Notes: a model not told the origin generated them from the letters alone. 24,336 bases of DNA from CAYLZW01 sp964388085 (GCA_964388085.1 CAYLZW010000062.1:1-24336); one strand, 5' to 3'. Positions 15,937 through 23,919 are shown, counted from the stretch's first letter. Program-made: numbers and translations.

Positions 15937-15953
15937 GCGCCGCGGAGCTCAGC
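15932..15953. terminator. Bidirectional hairpin between convergent membrane protein genes
   Basis: GCTGAGC (15932-15938) and GCTCAGC (15947-15953) form a 7-bp stem with an 8-base GC-rich loop. The stop codons of both convergent genes (TGA 15934-15936 on plus, 15949-15951 on minus) lie inside the two arms. There is no T-tract on either side, so any termination would be factor-assisted. Confidence 0.4.
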
Positions 15954-17436
15954 CTGCCGTCCACCACACGTAGAGCCACGGGTGCTGATAGGGGTTCAGG
16001 CCCACCGAGAGCGCCGAGAAGGCGGACGCGGCGAAGAGGACGACGAGGCAGACGCGGCCGAGCGTGCTGCGCTCGAGGCGAGCGACGGGCTCCGGGAGCA
16101 GCAACAGCAACAGCGGCGTCAGCCAGAGCAGCCAGCGCGGGCCGCTCGTGATGCCGCCGTAGTTGTCGCTCTCGACGAGGTAGAAGGTGAGCGTCGGCAA
16201 GATGCAAGCGGCGCTGAGGCGCGCGCTCGCTTCTCCCCTCGTGGCCGCGCTGCGCCACCAGCCGTAAGGAGCGAGCAGCGGCGCGGCGCCCAGCACGAGG
16301 ATCGGGAGGATGGCGAGCTCGTCCGGCAAGCCGAAGCGCTTGTTCAGGATCGCGGGCAACAGCACGAGCACCGCCGCGCCCAGGAGGACGAGACCGACGC
16401 GAGCGAGACGGAGCCCGCGCCCCGCCAAGGGGCGGCGAATCAGCGCGACGACGGCGAGCCAGAACGCGGGCGTCAGCGAGAGCAGGCCGTGGTGCCCGAC
16501 GACGAGGTGGAAGGCGTACACGAGCACGGAGCGCTCGCCCACATCGAGCCCCGACGGCCGCAGCCAATAGGCTCCCTCGAAATGATACCAGGCGGTCGGC
16601 ACCTGAAAGAAGAACCAGGGATTGCCGAGCGCGACGGTGTTGGCCGCCAGCGAGGCGAGCATCGGCAACAGCGCCGCCGGCACGAAGAACAGCAGGGTGC
16701 GCGCCCGATCGACGGTGAACAGCAAGAAGGTACACGCGCCCACGAGCGTCAACGCCGGCATCTCCTGCGTGAAGCAGGCGCCACCCGCGAAGCCGGCGAC
16801 GATCCAGGCGAGCAGCGCTCCGCGCCTGTGCTCGAAGATCCACAAGGTGGGGACGACGGCGAAGAGCGCGCTGAACGCGCCGAGCGCGTGGTTGTTGAGC
16901 GCGCTCGTGAACGGCGTGACGAAGGTGGCGAAGCCGGCGAGCGCGAGCACGTACAGCCGCACCCGCGGGGAGCTGCACGTTCGAGACAGCCAAAACGCGA
17001 GCAACACGAGGTAGGCGAAAAAGGGCGCTGCGTGAAACGTCAGCAACACCGCGCGGACCAAAGCGCTGCCGTGGGTGTCGATGCGCCAGGAGAACGCGCG
17101 CTGCAGCGCGAGCACCTCTGCGGCGACGAGCGTCGGCAGGAGCGGCGGCTTGCTGGAGTAGAATTGCTGCGTCTCGGGATCGAGGACGACGTCGACCGTC
17201 CGGCCGCGCGAGACCGGCCCCAGGTCACTGACGGCTCCGTCGCTCGACGTGACCCGAGAGCCGACGGCGTAATCTCCTTCGAGGACGAGGCTCTCCACCG
17301 TGAGAAAGCGGGAGCGGTCCGGATCCGCGAACGGTCCCGGCACGAGCGTGATGCGTACGACCACCAGCAGCGTCGCCGCCGCGACGAGCAGCGCGCTCGC
17401 CAGATCGGCTGCACGCGCCGCCCGGTCCACCGTCAC
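15949..17436 (-). CDS. GT-C membrane glycosyltransferase (ArnT/PMT-like)
   Basis: 495 residues from GTG at 17436, which overlaps the stop of the GtrB-like gene by 4 bases (GTGA). The frame extends further upstream but only as a shadow inside that gene. An N-terminal helix (~12-32) is followed by a large first periplasmic loop with PDRSRFLTVES (~39-49) and YSSKPPLLPTL (~93-103). The S-K-P-P-L motif after the first loop is a hallmark of PMT_2/ArnT-type GT-C enzymes, whose acidic catalytic residue also lies in this loop. About ten further helices follow, ending in YQHPWLYVWW. Such enzymes use polyprenyl-phosphate sugars on the outer face of the inner membrane. Translational coupling to a polyprenyl-phosphate glycosyltransferase gene supports a donor-maker/transferase pair. 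Acceptor unknown. Confidence 0.82.
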   Translation of the reverse strand: MTVDRAARAADLASALLVAAATLLVVVRITLVPGPFADPDRSRFLTVESLVLEGDYAVGSRVTSSDGAVSDLGPVSRGRTVDVVLDPETQQFYSSKPPLLPTLVAAEVLALQRAFSWRIDTHGSALVRAVLLTFHAAPFFAYLVLLAFWLSRTCSSPRVRLYVLALAGFATFVTPFTSALNNHALGAFSALFAVVPTLWIFEHRRGALLAWIVAGFAGGACFTQEMPALTLVGACTFLLFTVDRARTLLFFVPAALLPMLASLAANTVALGNPWFFFQVPTAWYHFEGAYWLRPSGLDVGERSVLVYAFHLVVGHHGLLSLTPAFWLAVVALIRRPLAGRGLRLARVGLVLLGAAVLVLLPAILNKRFGLPDELAILPILVLGAAPLLAPYGWWRSAATRGEASARLSAACILPTLTFYLVESDNYGGITSGPRWLLWLTPLLLLLLPEPVARLERSTLGRVCLVVLFAASAFSALSVGLNPYQHPWLYVWWTAG

Positions 17437-18482
17437 GTCGGCGCCTTCAGCGCGTCCGGCGTCCGTACGCTCCCGGGCACCGACGGCGAAGGCCGCGCGA
17501 GAGGACCCGCCAGCTCGGCGCGCGTCGTCTGCCGCACGCTGTACTCGGGCCGCTCCTGCCCGCTCGCCGCCACGAGCCCCGCGATGATCCCGAGCGACAC
17601 CATCTGCGCGCCGACGAGGAGCGCGCCGAGGCCGTACAGCGTCAAGGGACGCGCCGCGACGGATTGATAGCCGCTGCTGTCCCAGAACTGCGTCAGCCAA
17701 GAATAGGCGAGGTAGCCGAGGGAGAGCACGCCGACCGCGAGAGAGAAGAGGCCGAATGTGCCGAGCAGGTGCTGCGGCCGTCCGCGGTAGTCGGTGAGAA
17801 AGCGCACCAGGATGACATCGAGCAGGCCGGTCACGAGGCGGGTGAGCCCGTAATGCGAATGGCCGTGGCGACGAGGCCGGTGCTCGACGGGCAGCTCGGT
17901 GACCGAGAAGCCGCGGCTATGGGCCAGCACGGGGATGAAGCGGTGCAGATTTCCGGTCAGGCGAATCTCCTCGAACACCTCGGCGCGGACGCACTTGAGA
18001 CCGCAATTGTGGTCCTTGAGCTTGAGCCCCGTCAGCATGCCGACGAGGAGATTGAACAAGCGGCTGGCGATGATCTTCCCGAGCGAGTCCCGGCGCTTTC
18101 GCTTGTAGCCGTTGACCACGTCGAAGCCCTCGTCGAGGCGCTTCAGCAGCGCCGGGATCTCGGCGGGGTCGTCCTGTCCGTCCCCGTCGAGCAGCGCGAT
18201 GACGTCGGCGTCCGTGCAGGCGAGGCCGGCCGCGATGGCGGCGGTCTTGCCGAAGTTCCGCCTCAGGCGCAGCGCGAGCACGCGCTCGTCCGCGGCGGCG
18301 ATGCCCTCGAGCACCTGCCAGCTGTCATCGCGGCTCCCGTCGTCGACGAAGATGACCTGCACCGCGAGCGCGGCGCCCTCGGCCATCGACGAGAGCTCCC
18401 GGTACAGCGGCAACAGGCTCTGCTCCTCGTCGTAGACGGGGATGATGACGGCGAGAGAGCGGGTGGCCACGGCCGGTGCCAT
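17433..18482 (-). CDS. Polyprenyl-phosphate glycosyltransferase, GT2 family (GtrB/ArnC/DPM1-like)
   Basis: 349 residues. The GT-A domain has VIIPVYDEE (12-20), VDDGSRDDSW (46-55), RNFGKTAAIAAGL (75-87), LDGDGQDDP (98-106, the metal-binding DxD), NCGLKCVR (159-166) and LHRFIPVLA (179-187). All are characteristic of enzymes that move a sugar from a nucleotide donor to undecaprenyl or dolichyl phosphate. Two C-terminal helices (~239-263 and ~280-305) and the ending 'PEYSVRQTTR' match the GtrB-type architecture. ATG 18482 was chosen because GAGGAG lies 6 bases upstream; longer frames start inside the previous intergenic region. A ~25-residue Pro/Ser tail follows. The 3' end overlaps the GT-C gene by 4 bases, and the start lies 50 bases after the GT4 gene. 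The sugar cannot be predicted. Confidence 0.92.
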   Translation of the reverse strand: MAPAVATRSLAVIIPVYDEEQSLLPLYRELSSMAEGAALAVQVIFVDDGSRDDSWQVLEGIAAADERVLALRLRRNFGKTAAIAAGLACTDADVIALLDGDGQDDPAEIPALLKRLDEGFDVVNGYKRKRRDSLGKIIASRLFNLLVGMLTGLKLKDHNCGLKCVRAEVFEEIRLTGNLHRFIPVLAHSRGFSVTELPVEHRPRRHGHSHYGLTRLVTGLLDVILVRFLTDYRGRPQHLLGTFGLFSLAVGVLSLGYLAYSWLTQFWDSSGYQSVAARPLTLYGLGALLVGAQMVSLGIIAGLVAASGQERPEYSVRQTTRAELAGPLARPSPSVPGSVRTPDALKAPT

Positions 18483-18488
18483 CGATTT

Positions 18489-18494
18489 CTCCTC
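18489..18494 (-). promoter_or_regulatory. Ribosome binding site deciding the start of the GtrB-like gene
   Basis: GAGGAG on the minus strand, 6 bases before ATG 18482. It is the strongest Shine-Dalgarno noticed in the window and argues against the alternative upstream starts (18536 or 18560), which would add 18-26 residues. Confidence 0.65.
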
Positions 18495-18532
18495 GTGTGC
18501 GCGCAGGATAGCCCGCGCACAGAGCACGTCTC

Positions 18533-19717
18533 TCATCTCGCCTGCCGCGCTCGGCGGCAACGGCGGGCGACGTCGAGCACGCGTCGCGCCATGGGCTGAA
18601 AGCCAGCGTCGCCGCCGGCGGGGACCGTAGCCTCGTGCGCGGGAGTGAAGGAGCGGGCGCCGGCCAGCAGCTCCAACACGGCGTCGGCGAGCGCCGCGGG
18701 ATCTTCCGGAGGGACGATGGCACCGGCGCCGTCCCCGAGCTGCTCCCGAAGGCCACCGACGTCGCTCGCGATCACCGGCAACCCAAACGCGCGCGCGATG
18801 GCGATGGGGCCGGAGTGGCTCGCGCGCCGGTAGGGGGCGAGGAGCGCGTCCGCCGCCTCGAAGTAGCGATGCACCTCATCGTCGTCGACATAGCGATCGT
18901 GCAGCGTCACGCGTTCGCTGACACCGAGCCGCTCGCTGTGACGCCGCAGCTCCCCGGCCGGGAGATAATGTTCTCCCACGACGAGCAGCCGGACGTCGGC
19001 GCTCGCCGGCAGCCTCGCCAGCGCCTCGAGGGCCACATCGACGCCCTTGTAGCGACGCACGAGCCCGAAGCAGAGCAGCACGCGCTCGTCCGCGTCGAGC
19101 CCGAGCCCTTGGCGCGCACGTGCGCGACCAAGCGCGGGACGGGAGAAGGCCGCGTAGGGCGGATGGGGCTCACGCAGGACCTCCGCCCGCGAGCCCGCCG
19201 CCAACAGGGCGCGCTCCTGCTCGGACGCGTGCACCAACACGGCGCTCGGCAGGCTCGAGAGGACCCGCAGGGCGGCGGCGTCGAGCGCCCCCCGCTCGTG
19301 GCTCTCGAGGTTGTGCGCCAACACCAACGTGGGCGTACGGGCCGCGCGCAAGCACAAGAGGAGCGCGGTGAGCTGCGGCAGGAAGAGCGAGTGCCAGTAG
19401 GGCAACACCACCAGCGCCGGCCGCGAGCGCAGGACGCCGCCGGCGGCGAGGAGCCAACGGGCGGGGTTCAGCGACGTGAGCACCCGCTCGGCGGGCAGCG
19501 CGCGCTCTACCGGGGCGAGCTCGCTGCGACCGGGAAACAGGAGCCTCGGGTACAGCCGGCGATGCGAGATCACCTGCACGAGCGCGCCGCTATCAAGGAG
19601 CGCGCGCACGAGGCTGGCGGTGTGATGTGCGATGCCTCCCCGGAGCGGCGGCACGGGCCCGACGACGGTGATCCTCTCGCCGCTCGCGTGGCCCGTCGAG
19701 GGCGCCGGAGGCGTCAT
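18533..19717 (-). CDS. Glycosyltransferase family 4
   Basis: 394 residues. The N-terminal Rossmann fold begins ITVVGPVPPLRGGIAHHTASLVRAL (16-40), the typical GT4 glycine-rich acceptor-site loop. The C-terminal fold has LLCFGLVRRYKGVDVALEAL (214-233, phosphate/nucleotide binding) and a late motif SHSGPIAIARAFGLPVIASDVGGLREQL (300-327). In many GT4 enzymes this last motif begins with Glu (E-x7-E); here Ser/His replace it, as in a known sub-group with 'S-x-S-G' instead. The ATG at 19717 overlaps the flippase stop as ATGA; the longer frame upstream lies within the flippase gene. Cytosolic or peripheral membrane enzyme adding one sugar to the lipid-linked glycan. Donor and acceptor unknown. Confidence 0.88.
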   Translation of the reverse strand: MTPPAPSTGHASGERITVVGPVPPLRGGIAHHTASLVRALLDSGALVQVISHRRLYPRLLFPGRSELAPVERALPAERVLTSLNPARWLLAAGGVLRSRPALVVLPYWHSLFLPQLTALLLCLRAARTPTLVLAHNLESHERGALDAAALRVLSSLPSAVLVHASEQERALLAAGSRAEVLREPHPPYAAFSRPALGRARARQGLGLDADERVLLCFGLVRRYKGVDVALEALARLPASADVRLLVVGEHYLPAGELRRHSERLGVSERVTLHDRYVDDDEVHRYFEAADALLAPYRRASHSGPIAIARAFGLPVIASDVGGLREQLGDGAGAIVPPEDPAALADAVLELLAGARSFTPAHEATVPAGGDAGFQPMARRVLDVARRCRRARQAR

Positions 19718-21150
19718 GCGTCCTCCCCGGCCGGCGAAGCGCGTTCGCGTCTCTGGCGGAGCGTACGTCGCGCACACACGACCAAGGCGGCGGCGAGCAG
19801 GGCGCCCCCGAGCGCCAGCGACAGGCGCGCGAACGAGCTCGTCGCCGGCGCCGCCCGCACGAGGAGATCCGAGCCGAGCGCGCACGCGGCGGCGAGCCCT
19901 AGGCCGAGCCCGTGCGCGGACAGCCAGGCGCGGCCCGAGAGCCCGGCGGACGACAGCGCCGCCGGGACGATGAGCAAGAGCCGCACGAGGTGCGCCAGCA
20001 AGACGCCCGCGGCGGCCCCGCGCATGCCCTCGAGGAGCCCGCCGCACGACGCCGCGACCACGACGACCACAGCGAACACCAGCGTACGCCAGGCGACGCC
20101 GAGCGCCCTGCCCTGCACCTTCAACAGCGCGCCCAGCACGACGTGCTCCCCGCGCAGCACGAGCCAGAGCCACATCACCGAAAGCGCAGGCGCTACCTCG
20201 AGCCAGCGCGCGCCGAGCGTGACGGCGACGATGTCGCGCGCGTGCAGCGCCCCAAACGCGGCCAGCGGCATCGTCAGCGCCGAGACGGTGACGAGGCTCT
20301 GTCTCACCGCGCTCGCCAGCGAGCCGCCCGCTCGCCGGCGCGCCGCGAGGTAGGCGCGCAGGGGGGCCGAGGCGGCGCGCTTGAGCAGGCTGTGGGGCGC
20401 GTCCACCAGGCGACCGGCGCGGTGGTACATGCCGAGCGCGGGCGCGCCGAGCAGGCGCCCGACGATGACGGCGTCGACCTCGAGCGCCAGCATCGACGAC
20501 ACGCTCTCGATCATCAGGCGTACGCCGTCGCGCAACAAGTCCTGGAGCGCCGCGAGCGAGGGCGTGCCTCCTGCACGAGGCGGTCGCAGCAGGAGCAGCA
20601 GCGCCGTCTTCACGCCCGCCTCCGCGAGGTGGCCGGCGACGAGCGCGGACGCTCCCTGGCCGGCGAACGCGAGCGCGAGCGCGGCCGGGGCGAAGCCGAG
20701 GGCGTACGCCGCCAGATGCACCGGCGCGACGAGGTCGAAGCGCAGGTCACGCTCGAGCAGCGCGCGGGGGACGACGCCGGCCGCGGTGAGCGGCAGCCAG
20801 GCGGCGAGCCAAGGCACGAGGCGGGCCGCGCTCGTCGTGCCGGCGATGGACGCGATTGGCGTCGCGAGCTGCCCGACGATCAGCGCCGCGAGGAGCGACA
20901 CGGACAGCAGCAGCCAGTGCGCCGCGGCCGCCTCCCCCGCGAGCGCGCGCGCGCGCTGCACGAGGGCCGAGCCGACGCCGAGCTCGACGACGGCTTGCGC
21001 CAGACGGAGCACCACCAAGACGCCAGCGACCTCTCCAAAGGCCGCCGGCGCGAGCGCGCGCGCGAGCACGGCGACGACGCCGAGCTGAAGCGCCGCGAAC
21101 GCGAGCGCGCTCGCGGCGGACCAGCCAAAGGCGCTTCTCGTCACGGCCAT
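19714..21150 (-). CDS. Polysaccharide flippase, Wzx/MOP superfamily
   Basis: 478 residues, almost wholly hydrophobic, with 12-14 predicted helices. It starts with FGWSAASALAFAALQLGVVAVLARALAPAAFGEVAGV, the amphipathic pattern typical of Polysacc_synt-type flippases ('l.rlLgpeefG'). GVGSALVQ, at about residues 57-64, also fits the family. A cytoplasmic Arg-rich segment 'YLAARRRAGG' separates the two halves. The start ATG directly follows the stop of the upstream GT2 gene (TAGATG) and its stop overlaps the GT4 start, so it is in the middle of one operon. It would move an undecaprenyl-diphosphate-linked oligosaccharide across the inner membrane. The second half is less conserved to the eye. Confidence 0.85.
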   Translation of the reverse strand: MAVTRSAFGWSAASALAFAALQLGVVAVLARALAPAAFGEVAGVLVVLRLAQAVVELGVGSALVQRARALAGEAAAAHWLLLSVSLLAALIVGQLATPIASIAGTTSAARLVPWLAAWLPLTAAGVVPRALLERDLRFDLVAPVHLAAYALGFAPAALALAFAGQGASALVAGHLAEAGVKTALLLLLRPPRAGGTPSLAALQDLLRDGVRLMIESVSSMLALEVDAVIVGRLLGAPALGMYHRAGRLVDAPHSLLKRAASAPLRAYLAARRRAGGSLASAVRQSLVTVSALTMPLAAFGALHARDIVAVTLGARWLEVAPALSVMWLWLVLRGEHVVLGALLKVQGRALGVAWRTLVFAVVVVVAASCGGLLEGMRGAAAGVLLAHLVRLLLIVPAALSSAGLSGRAWLSAHGLGLGLAAACALGSDLLVRAAPATSSFARLSLALGGALLAAALVVCARRTLRQRRERASPAGEDA

Positions 21151-22098
21151 CTACTTCAACCACGGTCGCAGCGCGCGCGCTCCACCCGGCACGAACGTCG
21201 CCGCCAACATCAGCAGCTCGCGCGCTTGCGGGTGCTTTTGCAGCGCCGCCCACAGATAGCGTCGAGCGACGGCGGTCTGCCGGCGCTTCAGGCGATCACC
21301 GGCCGCGATGGCGAGCACCGAGGCCTCCTGGCGCGTGCGTAGCGTCCTCGTGCGCTCGACGCCGAGCGCGCGCACGGCGGGGTGCGAGAACACCGCCTCG
21401 ATGCCCGCCGTCGCCGGCTCGGGCGAGCTGCCGAGCGTCGCGCTGATGCTGTCGTCGTGCGTTCGCTTCTCGAGCAGCGCGCCCGGCCCGAGGTAGTGCA
21501 CCTCTCCGGCGGCGGAGAGGCGGCACCACATCTCCCAGTCCTCGGCGGGGACGAGATCGTTTCGAAAGGGGCCGACCTCGTCGAGGAAGCTGCGCCGCAG
21601 GCAGGTCGCGCCAGAGCTGGCGATGAAGTTGCGCTCGAGCAGCGCCTCGAGCACGGCCCCCGAGGGACGGCGCGCGAACAGCGGCGCGCGATCGACTCCT
21701 TGAACGCGCCCCTGCGCGTCCATGGACACAGCTTCGCCGTACACCATCGCCGCGCGCGGCTCGCGATCGAGCCGCGACACCATCCGTGCGAGCGCGCCCG
21801 CGCGCAGGCGGTCGTCGCTGTCGAGGAAGGTCACATAAGGCGCGCGGCTCTCGAGGAGCCCGAGGTTGCGCGCGGCGGCGAGCCCGCGGGGAGGAGCGCC
21901 GACGGCACGCACGCGCCCGTCGCAGCAGAAGCCGCGCGCCACCTCGAGGCTCGCGTCCGCGGAGCCATCGTCGATGACGACGAGCTCCCACGCGGTCAAG
22001 GTCTGTGCGCGTACGCTCTCGATCGCCTGCGCGAGGAAGCGCGCGCCGTCGCGCACGGGTACGACCACGCTGACGAGGGGGAGGAGGCTCGGCACCAC
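21151..22098 (-). CDS. Glycosyltransferase family 2 (first gene of the glycan operon)
   Basis: 315 residues from GTG 22098 (GTG 22095 is adjacent; no ATG is available). GT-A fold: VSVVVPVRDGARFLAQAIESV (9-29), VIDDGSADAS (41-50), GLAAARNLGL (72-81), FLDSDDRL (91-98, metal-binding DxD), and VPAEDWEMWCR (183-193) carrying the probable catalytic base ED. The C-terminal ~80 residues are helical and Arg/Leu-rich with no clear membrane segment. No good Shine-Dalgarno; TAAGCT ends 6 bases before the GTG, so a near-leaderless transcript is possible. Stop TAG is directly followed by the flippase ATG. Likely cytosolic transferase for the repeat unit. Confidence 0.88.
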   Translation of the reverse strand: MVPSLLPLVSVVVPVRDGARFLAQAIESVRAQTLTAWELVVIDDGSADASLEVARGFCCDGRVRAVGAPPRGLAAARNLGLLESRAPYVTFLDSDDRLRAGALARMVSRLDREPRAAMVYGEAVSMDAQGRVQGVDRAPLFARRPSGAVLEALLERNFIASSGATCLRRSFLDEVGPFRNDLVPAEDWEMWCRLSAAGEVHYLGPGALLEKRTHDDSISATLGSSPEPATAGIEAVFSHPAVRALGVERTRTLRTRQEASVLAIAAGDRLKRRQTAVARRYLWAALQKHPQARELLMLAATFVPGGARALRPWLK

Positions 22099-22217
22099 GC
22101 CGCAGCTTACCCCTCGCTCCCTCGCGTTGCTCGACGGACGGCCGCCACCGCTCGGCAGCTCCGGGCGATGTGACAGACTGCCGGCAGCGCGACTCGGTGG
22201 GCGCGGTGGAGAGTCGA
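22099..22217. other. Divergent intergenic region
   Basis: 119 bases between the start of the glycan operon (leftward) and the ParB-like gene (rightward), probably holding promoters for both. Only weak hexamers were found. A short CTGCCGGCAG palindrome lies at 22178-22187. If the ParB-like gene starts at GTG 22170 instead of 22218, the gap is 71 bases. Confidence 0.4.
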
Positions 22218-23033
22218 GTGACCCGTGGCGAAGAGGCGGCGGTCGGGCGTGAGCTGCCCTTGCGTGTTCGCGCGGAGCTCTCGCTGCGCGATGGCGCCAA
22301 GCGCTGCCTCGGGCTCCTCACGCCGTCGCTGCTCGAGCGCTGCGCGCTGCCCCGGCTGGCCGACGAGCCGGCCGCCGCTCGGGGTGAGCTGCGCTTTTTG
22401 TTCGCGAAGAGCTACTTCGGCAGCGCCTTGCTCTTGCGCGTGGATCCACGCCGGCTCGACGTGGCGCTGAACCCTGAGGCTAACGCCGGCGATTTTGGCT
22501 CCGAGGCCTTCAGCTCGCATTTCCTCTGGAGCGGCCGGTGGGATGAGCGGGTGCTCGCGAGCGACGAGCTCTTCGTCGACCGCTACATGCAGGAGCTGTT
22601 CGCGGGCGGCCAGCCGCGAGCGTTTCGGCAGACGCGCGCGTACGACGACGTCATCACCGCTTTTCGGCAGGGGCGGCCGCTGCGGCGTGGCCGCGGGCTC
22701 TACCTCGACAGCGTCGCCAAAGTGGACGCCTACTTCGAGTCACGCATCCGCCTATACGAGAGTATGAAGGCGCACGGCTTTCGCACGCAGCGCTCACTCG
22801 GGCGACCCACCGGTGAGATTGACGTCGCTGTCGGCCGGGGCGGCAAGATCATTCGCTACCGCGACGGCCGCCACCGCACCGCCTTGGCGCGCATGCTCGG
22901 GCTCGACGAGGTCGTGGTGCTCGTGCGCTTCGTTCACGCCGCCTGGGCGCGAGGTTGTGTACGACGACACGGCGGCTCCGTCGCCAGCGCCTTGGCGCGC
23001 GGCCTACAGGAGCTCAACGGCTCGCCGACGTGA
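22218..23033 (+). CDS. ParB/sulfiredoxin-like domain protein in a glycan locus
   Basis: 271 residues from GTG 22218 (GGAGAG 4 bases upstream); GTG 22170 is an alternative start adding 16 residues. No signal peptide. The C-terminal third, ESMKAHGFRTQRSL...IDVAVGRGGKIIRYRDGRHRTALARMLGLDEVVVLVRFVHAAW (181-243), matches the ParB/Srx fold. D216-G-R-H-R corresponds to the phosphate-binding 'GERR/GRHR' box of ParB and sulfiredoxin, followed by the usual helix 'A-x-x-L-G-L-x-x-V'. The HAAW ending resembles 'RH-x-x-W' in uncharacterised ParB-like proteins found beside polysaccharide genes. ParB-fold proteins bind CTP or ATP; the relative SbnI is a free-serine kinase. A nucleotide-dependent small-molecule kinase or regulator is therefore possible, but no function is established. 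A chromosome-partition role is unlikely: no helix-turn-helix is seen. Its 3' end overlaps the next gene by 20 bases. Confidence 0.75.
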   Translation: MTRGEEAAVGRELPLRVRAELSLRDGAKRCLGLLTPSLLERCALPRLADEPAAARGELRFLFAKSYFGSALLLRVDPRRLDVALNPEANAGDFGSEAFSSHFLWSGRWDERVLASDELFVDRYMQELFAGGQPRAFRQTRAYDDVITAFRQGRPLRRGRGLYLDSVAKVDAYFESRIRLYESMKAHGFRTQRSLGRPTGEIDVAVGRGGKIIRYRDGRHRTALARMLGLDEVVVLVRFVHAAWARGCVRRHGGSVASALARGLQELNGSPT

Positions 23034-23919
23034 AGGACGCCGGCGCGCAGAAGCCACACGCCCACGCGCACAGGCACACGAGCAGGAACGGGGACAACAC
23101 GACGGCGGCGAGCAGCCAGCCCGAGCGCTGGGCGCGCCCGGCATGTTGCGCGATGCGAACGAGGCGCCAGCCGACGATCAGGGGCAAGAGCGCGGGACGT
23201 CCGGCGCTGAAGGCCCCCGCCAAGCTCGGCTCGCGCGCCCGCGCCTGTGCGGAGCCGCGACCCACGTCGACGAGGTGGCCGAGCAAGCCACGCCAGCTCT
23301 CGTGCTGCTCGTGCCGCACCCCGCGCGCGCCGTCGAAGTGGAGCGCCTGCGCGTCGCCGAGGGCGCGGCAGCGAGCGCAGAAGATCAGATCCTCACCCGA
23401 GCGCATGTCCTCCGGGAAGCCGCCCGCGGCGTCGAAGCGCGCGCGCTCGACGAGGAGGTTACAGGAGGGGGCGAAGGCCGCAGCGCGCGAGGGGCCGGGC
23501 AAGAAGGCCGCGAATTCAGCCAGCGTGCCGACGACACCGAGCAGCGAGCGCGGGAGGGAGGGCAGCACCGCGCCGCCCGTAAAGCCCCGTCCAGCGTCGA
23601 GCGAGCGCCGCACGCGTTCGCCCCAGCCGGGCTCGACGACGCAGTCCGCGTCGACGAACGCGAGCTGGCCGCTCACGGCCGCCGCCGCGCCCAGGTTTCG
23701 CGCGCGTCCAGGCAGCGCGCGCTCGGAGAGCGCCAGCAGCCGGACCTCGGGGAAGCGCTCGCGCACGAGCTCCTGCACACCGTCCGCGCCGCTGTCGACG
23801 ACGATGATCTCGCACGGCAGCCGCCGCGCCTCGCGCAACAACGCGCTCAGGCAGCGCTCGAGGGTTCGCCGCGAGCCATAGGACGGGACGACGACGGTGA
23901 GCCGCGCGCCTTTCGCCAC
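23014..23919 (-). CDS. Glycosyltransferase family 2 with C-terminal membrane segments
   Basis: 301 residues from GTG 23919. GT-A motifs: LTVVVPSYGSRRTLERCLSAL (7-27), IIVVDSGADG (38-47), LPGRARNLGAAAA (69-81), LAFVDADCVVEPGW (86-99, DAD being the metal site), and GFPEDMRSGEDLIFCARCRALG (167-188), with ED as probable catalytic residues. 'V-R-H-E-Q-H-E-S-W-R-G' (201-211) is the usual membrane-proximal motif of this GT2 group. Two hydrophobic stretches, ~243-257 and ~268-290 (the latter Cys-rich), anchor it. The gene begins 6 bases after the stop of the upstream acidic membrane protein, so the two are probably cotranscribed. No Shine-Dalgarno. Its last 20 bases overlap the convergent ParB-like gene. 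Confidence 0.88.
   Translation of the reverse strand: MAKGARLTVVVPSYGSRRTLERCLSALLREARRLPCEIIVVDSGADGVQELVRERFPEVRLLALSERALPGRARNLGAAAAVSGQLAFVDADCVVEPGWGERVRRSLDAGRGFTGGAVLPSLPRSLLGVVGTLAEFAAFLPGPSRAAAFAPSCNLLVERARFDAAGGFPEDMRSGEDLIFCARCRALGDAQALHFDGARGVRHEQHESWRGLLGHLVDVGRGSAQARAREPSLAGAFSAGRPALLPLIVGWRLVRIAQHAGRAQRSGWLLAAVVLSPFLLVCLCAWACGFCAPASFTSASR

Noticed and set aside
15982..17667. 561-codon plus-strand frame opposite the GT-C gene
   Set aside because: Charged low-complexity translation without motifs; the minus strand encodes an evident membrane protein with the SKPPL motif.
18635..20353. 572-codon plus-strand frame opposite the GT4 and flippase genes
   Set aside because: It spans two genes whose minus-strand products have clear glycosyltransferase and flippase motifs; a shadow of GC-rich coding.
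22218..23033. Chromosome or plasmid partition ParB
   Set aside because: No helix-turn-helix or dimerisation domain, no parA neighbour and no parS-like site seen; only the nucleotide-binding fold is shared.
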